Shown here piece after piece: positions 23,564 to 33,251 of a DNA stretch of 64,000 nucleotides. The notes below the pieces were generated by a model that worked only from the letters and a program-made list of their open reading frames with translations, did not search any database and was not told the origin of the DNA. The position numbers and the translations under genes were made by a program. Within the stretch, counting starts at the first letter, position 1. The number at the start of each line of letters is the position of its first letter. This stretch comes from Martinezella calliandrae (GTDB lineage: Bacteria; Pseudomonadota; Alphaproteobacteria; Rhizobiales; Rhizobiaceae), in the NCBI RefSeq assembly GCF_030272695.1, contig NZ_JARFYN010000036.1, positions 1 through 64,000 of the forward strand, read 5' to 3'.

Positions 23564-24379
23564 CGGCGTGGAGCCCGTTAAGCGGCAACTATGTGCCCAA
23601 TGGCAGCTTAGCGCAAGTTTCTGTCCGGACGCCGCAAGACGGGGCTCGAAGGCGACGATCTTGCGGGTGCATAACTTCTGGATGGTGCAACAGCAGATAG
23701 CTCAACAGCCCATGCCGCAACAGACGGCACCTCAGCCTGTGCCGGCACAATCGCAACCGGCGCAGGTGTAGCCGGCATTCCGGCAGCAGCCAGGACAGCC
23801 GGCGCCGGCGCAACCGAAGCAGCAGGCAAAACAGCCCACCGCAGCTGGGATGGCGATTTGAGCGAGCTTATCGAGCCATCGCGCGTTCGCCATTCGCTGC
23901 ATAAGCCGCGCCCACAGGTGACAACGCAGTGAAAACCAAGCCGTCCACGTCCCGCAGCTCGATGATATCCGCTCGCGGCGGGCTCAGCCGATACTATCCG
24001 CACAACAAGCGAGGGCGCGTAATATAAGTGCCAAGGCAACCCCTTTTCCATTTGTAGCAGGCCGTGCAATGGGCAGCCTGATAAGCGGCCCCAGGGTTTC
24101 CGTGTCTTAAACTGTAGCCAAGCGATTTACTGAACCGCACCGGATTTGCCGGAGGCTTCAACTCATGAGAGAAGATTGGAGCCGATACGAGCAAGACAAC
24201 GAACAAAATTTTATCTGAATTCCGCACCCTATGGATCAAACTTCGTGAAGTGCCACCATCCTGATGTCAAGCGAATCAAGGAATTGATCCCCCCTATTGC
24301 CTCACCCAGCCGACAAACGCCGTTGTTCATAGGCTTTGTGTGCCGCTCATGGAGAATGAGACACAAGTGAAGATACTTA
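23564..24379. other. 816-bp gap with a Gln/Pro-rich tract
   Basis: Around 23690-23865 the plus strand encodes a low-complexity run (VQQQIAQQPMPQQ, a TAG stop, then FRQQPGQPAPAQPKQQ) in one frame interrupted by TAG at about 23769. It has the look of a decayed proline/glutamine linker from a larger protein. Nothing else in the gap is recognisable. Confidence 0.4.
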
Positions 24380-26002
24380 TCACCTAACCAAGAATGACAA
24401 GATGAATGTCCAAAGGCAGACGTAGGCAAGGAGTCCAAAACTATAGGGCAGAGTCGTCCGCATAATGTCTGATTCTCGGCCAACTTGACCTACCGCAGCC
24501 GCAGCGATGGCGATGGACTGCGGCGAGATCAGTTTTGCCATCACGCCGCCGCTCGTGTTGGCGGCTACCAGGAGCGCCTGGCTGGCCCCGATCTGAGATG
24601 CTGTAACCGATTGCAGATGGGCAAAAAGGATATTGCTGTTAACGGCGGAGCCGGTAATGAACACGCCGAACCAGCCGATCACAGGCGCAATCAGCGGAAA
24701 GATTTTGCCGGTTCGAGCTAGCCGCAGACCGATGCTGGATGATGCTCCTGAGAAATTGGCAATATACGCGACGGCCAAGATGAGCGAAATCATGGCAAGC
24801 GGGCTCCAAAGGTCACGAATGACCCACTTGAGCTGCTTGAACGCTTCAGAAGGTGACAATCTCGATGAGAGCAAGGTGGTAAGAATGACGGCGATCAAAA
24901 TTGCGGTTCCAGATGCGCTGATCAGAGCTACATTCCAAACGGCTGGCAGCCCCTCAGCTGCGTCCACGATCGGAGGCATTTCCTGAACCTGAAGATGTAG
25001 GAACGGGATTTCGAGTTTCAGCACGGTGGCCGCGAGAAGACCGTCCGCCGCGAAGAGACTTTTAAATTGCGGCAGGCTCCATAACAAAATGACACCGGTC
25101 AAAATATAAAACGGCGACCAAGCCTTAATGATCTCCGTCAGCGACCACCGCTGCGTTGATATCGGCAGAGCTTCTTCCTCTCGATATATCCGCTTTGGCT
25201 GCCAGAACTGCATGAACAATGCCAGCGCGCCCATGGAGCCCAGTGGTGCCACGATGTCAGTCAGTTCCGGTCCGACAAAATACAAGGTGAGTGTTTGGAG
25301 ACCGCTGAACAGGACGCCGATCAGGAATAGTACGGGCCAAGTTTCCCTGACGCCTCGATAACCATCCAGGACAAGAATGAGCAATAGCGGCACGAACAGC
25401 GTGGAAAGTTGGACGATCGCGATCATCATGGCAGACAAGTGTGCCAGATTGACCCCACCTTGTTGCGCACCGATCAGTATGGGTATGCCAATCGCGCCGT
25501 ATGCACCGCTCGCGGCATTTGCCAGCAAGCAGAGCATGGCCGCCTTTATCGGCTTGAAGCCAAGCTCCACGAGCAGGGCCGCGCAGATGGCAATCGGTAC
25601 GCCGAATCCGGCAGCGCCCTCCAGGAACGCCCCGAAGCAGAAGGCAATCAAAATGACCTGAATGCGTTGATCATCCGAGATCGCAGCGATGCTGCCCCGA
25701 ATTACGTCGAACTTGCCGCTTTTGACCGCCAGCCGGTAAAGCCAGACCGCCATTAGCACGATATAGCCGATCGGCCACAAGCCGCTGAGGATGCCAAAGA
25801 CGGCAGCTCCAACTATCTTTTCCAGTGGCATGTGAAAGACAACGGAAGAGACGATGATGGATATCGCCAGCGTAGCGATTGCAGCCGTCAAACCCTTGAG
25901 CTTCAATAGAGTCAGCGCGACCAGAAAGAACAGGATCGGAAGCGCTGCGACCAATGCGGAGAGACGAAGGTTTCCCAACGGATCGTATGTCTGCTGCCAC
26001 AT
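24380..26002 (-). CDS. lldP: L-lactate permease family transporter
   Basis: A 540-residue polytopic membrane protein of the LctP family (lactate/glycolate proton symport). About a dozen or more hydrophobic segments are visible, and the family-typical segments FCFGAFLEGAAGFGVPIAI and NAASGAYGAIGIP are present, as is the C-terminal TASQIGASQALLVAANTSGGVMAKLISPQS. CAGGAAACGCC precedes the ATG. It follows the D-lactate dehydrogenase gene by 49 bases on the same strand, so the pair likely handles lactate or related hydroxyacids. Length matches the family. Confidence 0.92.
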   Translation of the reverse strand: MWQQTYDPLGNLRLSALVAALPILFFLVALTLLKLKGLTAAIATLAISIIVSSVVFHMPLEKIVGAAVFGILSGLWPIGYIVLMAVWLYRLAVKSGKFDVIRGSIAAISDDQRIQVILIAFCFGAFLEGAAGFGVPIAICAALLVELGFKPIKAAMLCLLANAASGAYGAIGIPILIGAQQGGVNLAHLSAMMIAIVQLSTLFVPLLLILVLDGYRGVRETWPVLFLIGVLFSGLQTLTLYFVGPELTDIVAPLGSMGALALFMQFWQPKRIYREEEALPISTQRWSLTEIIKAWSPFYILTGVILLWSLPQFKSLFAADGLLAATVLKLEIPFLHLQVQEMPPIVDAAEGLPAVWNVALISASGTAILIAVILTTLLSSRLSPSEAFKQLKWVIRDLWSPLAMISLILAVAYIANFSGASSSIGLRLARTGKIFPLIAPVIGWFGVFITGSAVNSNILFAHLQSVTASQIGASQALLVAANTSGGVMAKLISPQSIAIAAAAVGQVGRESDIMRTTLPYSFGLLAYVCLWTFILSFLVR

Positions 26003-26051
26003 TGGCGTTTCCTGGTTCGGTCGATTTCAACTGTAGTGTCAAAAGCAGGCT

Positions 26052-27050
26052 TTATGCTTTCAGAACGGCATTGGGACAGCTTGTTCCGTTGGCCAGGCAA
26101 TTGAAGTTTTGAAACGTGACGTCTGCAATCTCGCGCAGAGCCTCAGTGGTAAAAAACCCCTGATGACCCGTCACCAAAACATTGGGAAAAGTCATCAGCC
26201 GCTGAAAGACATCGTCATCGATGATATCGGACGAGCGATCGTGAAAGAAAAGCCCGCTTTCCTCTTCGTAAACATCGATACCAAGCGCGCCCAAGTGGCG
26301 GGATTTCAAGGCCAGAATGACCGCACGCGTATCGATTAGAGCTCCGCGGGACGTATTGATTAGCATTGCGCGTGGTTTCATCAAACCCAGTTTCTTGCTG
26401 TTGATCATGTGTCGATTGTGTTCAGACAGCGGGCAATGGAGCGTGACGATATGAGACCGTGCTAGCAGGCTATCCAGGTCCGCCATTTCGCCAATAGCCG
26501 TAAATTCCGGGGAGGGCATTGGATCAAACGCAAGAAGGCGGCAGCCAAAACCGTTCAAAATTTTCGCGACAGCGAGTCCAATCTTGCCCGTGCCGATGAT
26601 GCCAACCGTTTTTCCGTGAAGGGTCATGCCCAACAGGCCACTCAGCATGAAATTACCTTCCCGGACACGGTTATAGGCCCGATGTGTGTGCCGGTTGAGC
26701 GTCAGGATCAGCGCTATCGTGTGTTCCGCGACGGCCTCCGGCGCGTAGGCTGGTACGCGCGCGACGAGGAGACCAAGCTTTTGGGCCGCATCGATATCGA
26801 CATTGTTAAAGCCTGCGCAGCGGAGAAAGACGCCCTTCACACCGATCCTTTGCAAAGTCTCAAGGACAGATGCGTTCACAACATCGTTGACGAAGACGCA
26901 TATGGCATCACAGCCCTGCGCAAAGGCTGCCGTCTGCAAAGACAGACTGGCTTCCTGGTAAATCAGCTCGAAGGGTGCCGGTTCACGTTGATTTGCTTCG
27001 TCCAGGAAAGCCTTGTCGTAGGTATGAGTGCTGAAAACCGCTATTTTCAT
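26052..27050 (-). CDS. ldhA: D-lactate dehydrogenase / D-2-hydroxyacid dehydrogenase
   Basis: A 332-residue NAD-dependent D-2-hydroxyacid dehydrogenase resembling LdhA (pyruvate to D-lactate). It shows GVKGVFLRCAGFNNVD, the nucleotide loop GIIGTGKIGLAVAKI, and catalytic residues in INTSRGALIDT (Arg), DVYEEESGLFF (Glu) and LVTGHQGFFT (His). AGGATGACCC precedes the ATG. Paired with the lactate permease downstream. The enzyme may run either way; fermentative lactate formation under low oxygen is the classic role. Confidence 0.9.
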   Translation of the reverse strand: MKIAVFSTHTYDKAFLDEANQREPAPFELIYQEASLSLQTAAFAQGCDAICVFVNDVVNASVLETLQRIGVKGVFLRCAGFNNVDIDAAQKLGLLVARVPAYAPEAVAEHTIALILTLNRHTHRAYNRVREGNFMLSGLLGMTLHGKTVGIIGTGKIGLAVAKILNGFGCRLLAFDPMPSPEFTAIGEMADLDSLLARSHIVTLHCPLSEHNRHMINSKKLGLMKPRAMLINTSRGALIDTRAVILALKSRHLGALGIDVYEEESGLFFHDRSSDIIDDDVFQRLMTFPNVLVTGHQGFFTTEALREIADVTFQNFNCLANGTSCPNAVLKA

Positions 27051-27578
27051 GGGTCATCCTATCGTCGAGCTTGAGTCTGCACTCACCCCGAATGAATGGC
27101 GTTGGATTGCCAGAATGCTAGCGTGCCGGCGCGCAACCGATGTGTTCGTTGCCAAGGAAGTGTTTGCCGCGGCCGACAACACGCCAGAAGCCGCAAAACA
27201 AGGGGCACCAAGTAACATGCAAGACCTCCAACCATCGCTCAGGCAAGAAGTGTCGGAGGTTGGAGGTTAGCATCTCTTGTGTGATGAAGCCCGTAGCATC
27301 ACGTAGCCTCTATCGGCGTGGACGCCGGTTGGCTGCGCAGCGACCACAATCAGAACCGAGCTACAGATCGGTTGCCGATTCGGCAGGGGCGGTCTTCGGA
27401 CCGCTGAGCACCTGCCGCGTCGCCTTACTATGGCGCTTGCGCTTTACGGCGGCGTCGCTGCCGGAGCCTTGGCATCAATGCGTCCAGCGCGATCTGCGTA
27501 GGCGAAAACATTCCGGTCCACTCGCAGGATGCTATGTTCTTGCTTCCGAGACGAGCGTGTTTCCGCTTCCTGCTCGCT
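27051..27578. other. gap, nothing recognised
   Basis: About 530 bases downstream of the phosphoesterase stop and upstream of ldhA. Short frames on both strands lack ribosome sites and family motifs. The ldhA promoter should lie at its right-hand side for the minus strand (from 27051 upward). Confidence 0.35.
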
Positions 27579-29177
27579 TTAGTCGCGCCGTGGACGGCGC
27601 AGCGTGAAGCTCTCGAAGGGAGCGAGTTGGCCATCCTGGCCCACCACGTCGTAATAGGTCACCTTCATGGTAGTGAGATCGCCTTGATGGGCGCCCGGGT
27701 CGACGTCGAAGGCGGCGAAGCCATAAGAGTGGGCGGCGTTGCGCACGGCCGACCAGGTCGCATCCTCAGCCACGTAGATCGGCGGGCGCTTGCCGGTGGT
27801 CGGGTTCTTGTCGCCCACGCCCATGATCACGCGGCAGCAGGGCGGATTGAAGAAGAGCTCGTTGGAGGGCACGGATGTGCCGCCGCCGCCGATCACCATG
27901 TGCACCGTTCCCTTGGTCGTGTCGATCACGTCGGTGGCGGTACCGACCGGGATCGGTGTCAGCGTCTTATTGTTCTGCTGGCCACGGATGGGATGAGAGC
28001 GCTCGTAATGGTGCTCGTGGCCGCAGACCACCAGGTCGACACCATACTTGTCGAACAGCGGCAGCCATTCCTCGCGGATACCGAGATCGGCGCCGTTGAA
28101 CTTGTCGGCGGTGGAAATGGCGACCTGGTGCATGCAAACCACCAGCCAGTCGATGCCCTTGTCGTTGCGGGCTGCGGCGAGCTCTTTGTCGAGCCATGCT
28201 TTCTGCGCGCCGCCGGAATAGCCGCGCACGTAGGAATCGCCACCATCTTGGTAGCAGACATCGTCATTGGCGATGGCAATCACCCGCACCGAGCCGGCGG
28301 TGAAGCTGTACCAAAGGCCATGCGTCACCTCGGTCTGGCCATCGGCCTGCGGCAGGGAAAAATATGTCTGGTAAGCCTTGTAGCCGATCGGTCCGTTGCC
28401 GAGTTCGTTCTCGTGGTTACCGGGCGAAGGCATCCACGGGCGGTTGCGGGCGCTGCGGCTATTGTTGTTCCAGAAATCCCACCAGGTTCGTACGCGGTCC
28501 TGGGCGAGGTTGGCGTAGCACAGGTCCCCGTTGAACAGGTGAAAGAGAGGGCGCAGGCGCTCGACGCCGAGCGTGGTATCGCCCGCCGCGGGCGAACCGA
28601 GATTGTCGTTGATATAGGTAACACCTTGCAGCGTGACGCCGGCCGGCGGGTGGAAGACCTTGCCGAGTGTCGGTGTGCCCTGGTCACCGAAGCTGGTGAA
28701 CGTGAGTGGTTGGCGACCACGCGGTGAGGTGCGGAAGGTGCCGAATTGCGGCTCGGCGCCGTCGTGCAGCGCAGCGTAGAGATAGGGGGAATCGGCGTCG
28801 AGCCCGTCGATTTTGGCATGATAGGCATAGACGGTCTGGTTGGATTTGGCGTCAACATAGCTCGCTTCGTGCGCGGCGACTGTCTGCTCCAGCTTGCCAT
28901 CGGGCCGGCCGATCAATACGCGCGGCTGCTTCACCGGCTGTAGCGTATGCCAAGAGACCACCATCTCGGCGGAGGCATCGGCGCCGAATTGAAGATGGAG
29001 CCCTGCGACCGGGGGCGTTTCGACGGGATTCGTTACACCAGTGGCGGTCGGAGCCAGCGCATTCTCTTCGGCGCCGGCAAACGACGCTGTCAACAGCACA
29101 CCGGTGCCAATTCCGGCGGCGGCAAGGAGTCTGCGGCGGCTGATATCAAAGTTCTTGTCGCTGTCCGGTGTTGTCAT
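27579..29177 (-). CDS. Tat-exported purple acid phosphatase-like metallophosphoesterase
   Basis: A 532-residue exported phosphoesterase. The start MTTPDSDKNFDISRRRLLAAAG has a twin-arginine signal with cleavage near FAGAEE. A fibronectin-like N-domain (about 65-165) precedes the catalytic domain, which has the five purple-acid-phosphatase metal motifs: FGDQG, GDLCYAN, GNHENE, VCMHQ and CGHEHHYERSHP. It should release phosphate from organic esters in the periplasm. The ATG at 29177 is chosen because the Tat motif follows it; upstream sequence is not signal-like. It stands alone and may be phosphate-regulated, though I see no clear Pho box. Confidence 0.88.
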   Translation of the reverse strand: MTTPDSDKNFDISRRRLLAAAGIGTGVLLTASFAGAEENALAPTATGVTNPVETPPVAGLHLQFGADASAEMVVSWHTLQPVKQPRVLIGRPDGKLEQTVAAHEASYVDAKSNQTVYAYHAKIDGLDADSPYLYAALHDGAEPQFGTFRTSPRGRQPLTFTSFGDQGTPTLGKVFHPPAGVTLQGVTYINDNLGSPAAGDTTLGVERLRPLFHLFNGDLCYANLAQDRVRTWWDFWNNNSRSARNRPWMPSPGNHENELGNGPIGYKAYQTYFSLPQADGQTEVTHGLWYSFTAGSVRVIAIANDDVCYQDGGDSYVRGYSGGAQKAWLDKELAAARNDKGIDWLVVCMHQVAISTADKFNGADLGIREEWLPLFDKYGVDLVVCGHEHHYERSHPIRGQQNNKTLTPIPVGTATDVIDTTKGTVHMVIGGGGTSVPSNELFFNPPCCRVIMGVGDKNPTTGKRPPIYVAEDATWSAVRNAAHSYGFAAFDVDPGAHQGDLTTMKVTYYDVVGQDGQLAPFESFTLRRPRRD

Positions 29178-29544
29178 GGCGGGGGGCTCCGGCGAGAGAG
29201 GGGCTCCTCTTGCTAACGCGGTACTGTGACCGTGACGCGACAAACTGGACATGGTCCCACCTTCGCCTCTTATGCTTGGGGTCCAAGGACTGCCGGTTGG
29301 AACCCATATCCCGACACAGCCAAGGTGCCGTTGAAAGAGGGCGTACTCCAAGAGCGCGAGGGCAGGGATCGTGTTAGGCGAGAAACAGCCGTTCGCCGCG
29401 CGCGAGCTCTTGGCGCGGATGATGCCATTCCACGGGGGAGCCAGCTCAAACGGGAGGCGCCGCTCGTTGGGGTTATTCCGATTTCGGGAGGCGACTTAGT
29501 CTACGGCGAGGATCCGCAAGAACCGAAATTGAGCTTGGTTGAGA
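29178..29544. other. gap, nothing recognised
   Basis: Upstream region of the phosphoesterase. Only unsupported short frames. Confidence 0.35.
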
Positions 29545-29772
29545 TCAATCTTTCAGGGTATCGCTTGCCGTCACGGCAAGCTGGAAGAGCTTTTCCTCGT
29601 CGCGAATTCCCTGTTGGTACAATTTGATGATCAAGGCGGCGATAGTTTCGGCTTCTTGGTGTTCACGTGTGATTTCCAGCTTGATCAAACTGGCATCGAA
29701 TGCGCGTTGGCACACGCCAAGCGCCTCAGAATCCAGCGGTATCTCCCGCCGGTGAGCATACCTCACGATCAC
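29545..29772 (-). CDS. small hypothetical protein, paralogue of the 62289-62525 protein
   Basis: A 75-residue helical protein. A GTG at 29772 with GGAGG 8 bases upstream is the best start; an ATG at 29805 adds an unsupported leader. It shares the pattern CQRAFD-x-SL, IAALII-x-L-x-QQG-x-R-x-E-x-x-L with the protein at 62289-62525, so the window holds two members of this short rhizobial family. No known function. It precedes glgE on the opposite strand. Confidence 0.7.
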   Translation of the reverse strand: MIVRYAHRREIPLDSEALGVCQRAFDASLIKLEITREHQEAETIAALIIKLYQQGIRDEEKLFQLAVTASDTLKD

Positions 29773-30010
29773 TGCGACCACCTCCGCGAAGGCAGATACT
29801 CCCAAACAGGACCGAATTTAAATCCTCGCCCTGCACATTTCAATGGTTCAAACAGATGGGATTCTGGCCGCAACGAGGCACCTTCGCTTTCCAGTCATGT
29901 CAAGCTGCGGGGAAATCATGGAAGGAACAAGTGAGGCGTTCGAAGGTTAGTCTCGGTGATTGCCGACACGACCAAAAGCCATTTCCGCGTCAGGGGTGGA
30001 GTTTAGTTTG

Positions 30011-33000
30011 ATGACGTTCTCATCACAGTTAACCACCGCGTTTAGGCGTCCACGGATCTACTACGTTAACCCGCTGCTCTTGTCGGGTCGAGACCGATGG
30101 AGCGAAGCATTTGATCACGCAAGCGCGCTCGGTTTCGACATCGTACTTTCGGCCCCACCCTTTCTCAAAGCGGCCGGCGCGGGTCTTTTTTCCACTGGCA
30201 ACTATGGGCGCCTGGATCCGGCGCTCAAGCTTGAAGAAGATGCAGCGGAAGGTCTTTCAGCGCTGGCGCAAGACGCGCGAGCGCGAGGCGTCGAACTTAT
30301 GCTCGATCTTGCAATAAAGTCGCGCGATACCGAGGCGGCCAAAGTCTCCGCGCCCCTCGACCCAAGATGGTCGCCGACATCTCCAGCCATGTCCGAAGTT
30401 CGGTGCCAAGCGCCATCACTGAACGAGGTGATCGAGGAGTGGGAAGCGCGGCTGGAGCGCTTTGCGATCTGCGGTATAGCAGGCTATCGGATGCTCGGTC
30501 TCGACAGCTTGCCCGCCGACGGCTGGCGACGGCTGATCGCGAGCGCGAAAGCCGTTAGGCCCGGAACGAAGTGTTTTGCCTATACGCCTGGAACCGACTT
30601 CGCGCTACGATCGGCGCTGCAAGACTGCGGTTTCGACGGCGCTTTCTCCTCACTTGCCTGGTGGGATCTGCGCGAAAGCTGGTTCCTGGAGGAATATCGG
30701 CTCCAGCTTTCCTTCGGATCGCAAATCGCTTTTCCGGAAGCGCCCTTCGGAAAGCGGTTGGCGCATGGTAGCGAGGGTAGGGAAATCCGCGAGCGCAAAT
30801 CGCTTCGCGCCCTGCATCTGGCGGCCGAACTTGGCGACGGGCTTCTTGTGCCGATGGGCTTCGAATTCGGCGCCGTCCTGCCGCTCGATCCCACATTCGG
30901 TCGTGGAGAAGGTCTGCGCGTCCTGAAAGCGCAGGGCAGCTTCGATATCTCGGCAGACCTGCGCAACCTCAATGCCAGTCAACGAGATGGCGTCGACACA
31001 GAAACAAGATTTTGCCTTCGATTCGAAACATCGAACCATGTGACGGCGATCCTACAGGCAGATCGGCCCGATCTCCGGGCCGCCGAGAGCGCGCGGTTGA
31101 TCATTGTCAACAGGGATTTGCGCCACGCCGCGATGCTGCCTGGTGACATCGTTCATCGCTTGGCGTTGCCTTTCTTGCCCGTCGAAGCGGCCCTCGCCGA
31201 CCACAGGATTGCCCCGGGCGACGTAACTGTCCTCGCAGCCGAGGCCCACCCTGTCGTCGCGGTAGGCGAAGGAGAGCTGTCCCTTGCCGAAGCGACCGCG
31301 TCACCACGCATTGCCATCGAAAATATCACGCCACAGGTCGATGGCGGCCGCTTTCCGATCAAGCGCATCATCGGGGACACGGTAGAGGTCGAGGCGGACA
31401 TCTTCGCAGACGGCCATGACCTCCTGTCGGCCGCCCTGCTTTGCCGCGCGTGCGATGAATTGGATTGGCGCCAATCGAGGATGGCCCTTTCCGAAAACGA
31501 TCGGTGGCAAGGATCCTTCTTCCTCGATCGCATCGGTCGCTTCGAATTCCGGATCGAAGCTTGGAAGAATCCTTTCGCCATCTTCCGCTACGAGCTTCTG
31601 AAGAAGAGTGAAGCGCGGCTCGATCTGCGCCTGGAACTGATCGAGGGCGAAGAATTGATCCGCGATGCCTCAGCTGATCCGGCTAAAACAATGACGGCTG
31701 CAGACAGGGCAGAGCTTGCCGCACTTCTTGCTGGGTTCGAGAAGCGCGATGCATCCGGCAAGCTCGAGATGTTGCTTGCCACGCGCACCAGTGAGCTCAT
31801 GGCACTTGCTGACCGTCGTCCCTTTGCCTCTCGCTCGCGCAGCTATGGCGTCGAATCCGAGCGGCGCGAGGCTGCTTTTGCCAGCTGGTATCAGATCTTT
31901 CCTCGCTCACAAAGCGGCGACCCTAATCGGCACGGTAACTTCGACGACGTCATCGCACGCCTGCCCGCAATCCGGGACATGGGCTTCGACGTACTCTATT
32001 TCCCGCCCATCCATCCAATCGGACGCACCAACCGCAAGGGCCGCAACAATTCTATCGTGGCTGCTCCGACCGACCCGGGTAGTCCCTATGCGATCGGCTC
32101 CGAAACCGGTGGGCATGAAGCCATTCACCCGCTTCTCGGCGAATTCGATGATTTCGAACGTCTGGTGACGGAAGCTAAGCGGTTTGGGTTGGAGATCGCG
32201 CTCGACTTGGCAATTCAAGCCTCCCCAGACCACCCGTGGCTGAAGAACCATCCGGGTTGGTTCGACTGGAGACCGGATGGGACGATCCGTTATGCGGAAA
32301 ATCCGCCGAAGAAATACGAAGATATTGTCAATGTCGATTTCTATACGAAGGACGCAGTGCCGGCGCTGTGGGCCGAGTTGCGTGACATCGTCGAAATGTG
32401 GATCGACGAAGGCATAAAGCTGTTTCGCGTCGATAACCCACATACCAAGCCATTTCCGTTCTGGGAATGGATGATTGGCGATATCCGCGCGCGTCATCCG
32501 GAGGTCGTTTTCCTTTCAGAAGCGTTCACAAGGCCGAAGGTGATGTACCGACTGGCAAAGATCGGCTTTTCTCAGTCCTACACCTACTTCACCTGGCGCA
32601 ACACCAGGGCAGAGCTGGAGCAATATCTGGTCGACCTAACTGAGAGCGAAATCAAAGAGTTCTTTCGCCCACATTTCTTCGTCAACACCCACGATATCAA
32701 TCCCGACTTCCTGCAGAACGCGCCCCGCCCCGCCTATCTCATCAGGGCCGCTCTGGCTTCGACATTGTCGGGCTTGTGGGGGGTTTATAACGGTTTCGAA
32801 CTTTGCGAGGGTCGACCCGATGCCAAGCGCAAGGAATACGCCGACAGCGAGAAATACGAAATCCGCGCGTGGGATTACGACCGCCCGGGCAACATCAAAG
32901 CGGAGATCTCGATGCTTAATCGAATCCGCAAGGATAATTCGGCGCTTCAATCCCATCTCGGTTTGACACTACTGCCCTCATCAAACCCAAACGTCATGTT

Positions 33001-33250
33001 CTACGAAAAAGCTAGCGTCGGGCGCCACAATGTTCTGCTCGTGGCCGTGACGCTCAATCCGCACGCGACAGAAGAAAGCAATGTGGAATTTCCGCTTTGG
33101 CGGTTCCGTATGGCTGATGACGGAACGCTTGCCTTCGAGGATCTCGTTACCGGCCAAAGGTTTAGTCGAACGGGAAAATGGCAAACGATCAGGCTGGACC
33201 CGGCGCATTTGCCCTTCGCCATCTGGCGCGTCAGGACAGGGGAGGTCTGA
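30011..33250 (+). CDS. glgE: GlgE-type maltose-1-phosphate maltosyltransferase with extra N-terminal GH13-like domain
   Basis: Uses maltose-1-phosphate to extend alpha-1,4-glucans, the key step of the GlgE glycogen route. Residues about 430-1079 match a complete GlgE: IAIENITPQVDGGRFPIKR begins its N-domain, then SWYQIFPRSQSGDPNRHGNFDD, the nucleophile region FRVDNPHTKP and the acid region VFLSEAFTRPKV. Residues 1-about 430 are an additional domain that reads like a degenerate amylase barrel (YYVNPLLLSG, then LGFDIVLSAPPF, then FSTGNYGRLDP) without obvious catalytic acids. The ATG at 30011 follows GGGTGGAG. The treS-maltokinase gene starts one base after its stop, so maltose-1-phosphate production is coupled. 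Confidence 0.92.
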   Translation: MTFSSQLTTAFRRPRIYYVNPLLLSGRDRWSEAFDHASALGFDIVLSAPPFLKAAGAGLFSTGNYGRLDPALKLEEDAAEGLSALAQDARARGVELMLDLAIKSRDTEAAKVSAPLDPRWSPTSPAMSEVRCQAPSLNEVIEEWEARLERFAICGIAGYRMLGLDSLPADGWRRLIASAKAVRPGTKCFAYTPGTDFALRSALQDCGFDGAFSSLAWWDLRESWFLEEYRLQLSFGSQIAFPEAPFGKRLAHGSEGREIRERKSLRALHLAAELGDGLLVPMGFEFGAVLPLDPTFGRGEGLRVLKAQGSFDISADLRNLNASQRDGVDTETRFCLRFETSNHVTAILQADRPDLRAAESARLIIVNRDLRHAAMLPGDIVHRLALPFLPVEAALADHRIAPGDVTVLAAEAHPVVAVGEGELSLAEATASPRIAIENITPQVDGGRFPIKRIIGDTVEVEADIFADGHDLLSAALLCRACDELDWRQSRMALSENDRWQGSFFLDRIGRFEFRIEAWKNPFAIFRYELLKKSEARLDLRLELIEGEELIRDASADPAKTMTAADRAELAALLAGFEKRDASGKLEMLLATRTSELMALADRRPFASRSRSYGVESERREAAFASWYQIFPRSQSGDPNRHGNFDDVIARLPAIRDMGFDVLYFPPIHPIGRTNRKGRNNSIVAAPTDPGSPYAIGSETGGHEAIHPLLGEFDDFERLVTEAKRFGLEIALDLAIQASPDHPWLKNHPGWFDWRPDGTIRYAENPPKKYEDIVNVDFYTKDAVPALWAELRDIVEMWIDEGIKLFRVDNPHTKPFPFWEWMIGDIRARHPEVVFLSEAFTRPKVMYRLAKIGFSQSYTYFTWRNTRAELEQYLVDLTESEIKEFFRPHFFVNTHDINPDFLQNAPRPAYLIRAALASTLSGLWGVYNGFELCEGRPDAKRKEYADSEKYEIRAWDYDRPGNIKAEISMLNRIRKDNSALQSHLGLTLLPSSNPNVMFYEKASVGRHNVLLVAVTLNPHATEESNVEFPLWRFRMADDGTLAFEDLVTGQRFSRTGKWQTIRLDPAHLPFAIWRVRTGEV

Positions 33251-33251
33251 G

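Noticed and set aside
27534..28727. Long open frame on the plus strand opposite the metallophosphoesterase
   Set aside because: It is a His/Val/Gly-rich mirror of a well-supported coding strand, with no family motif; the minus strand has Tat signal and five phosphatase motifs.
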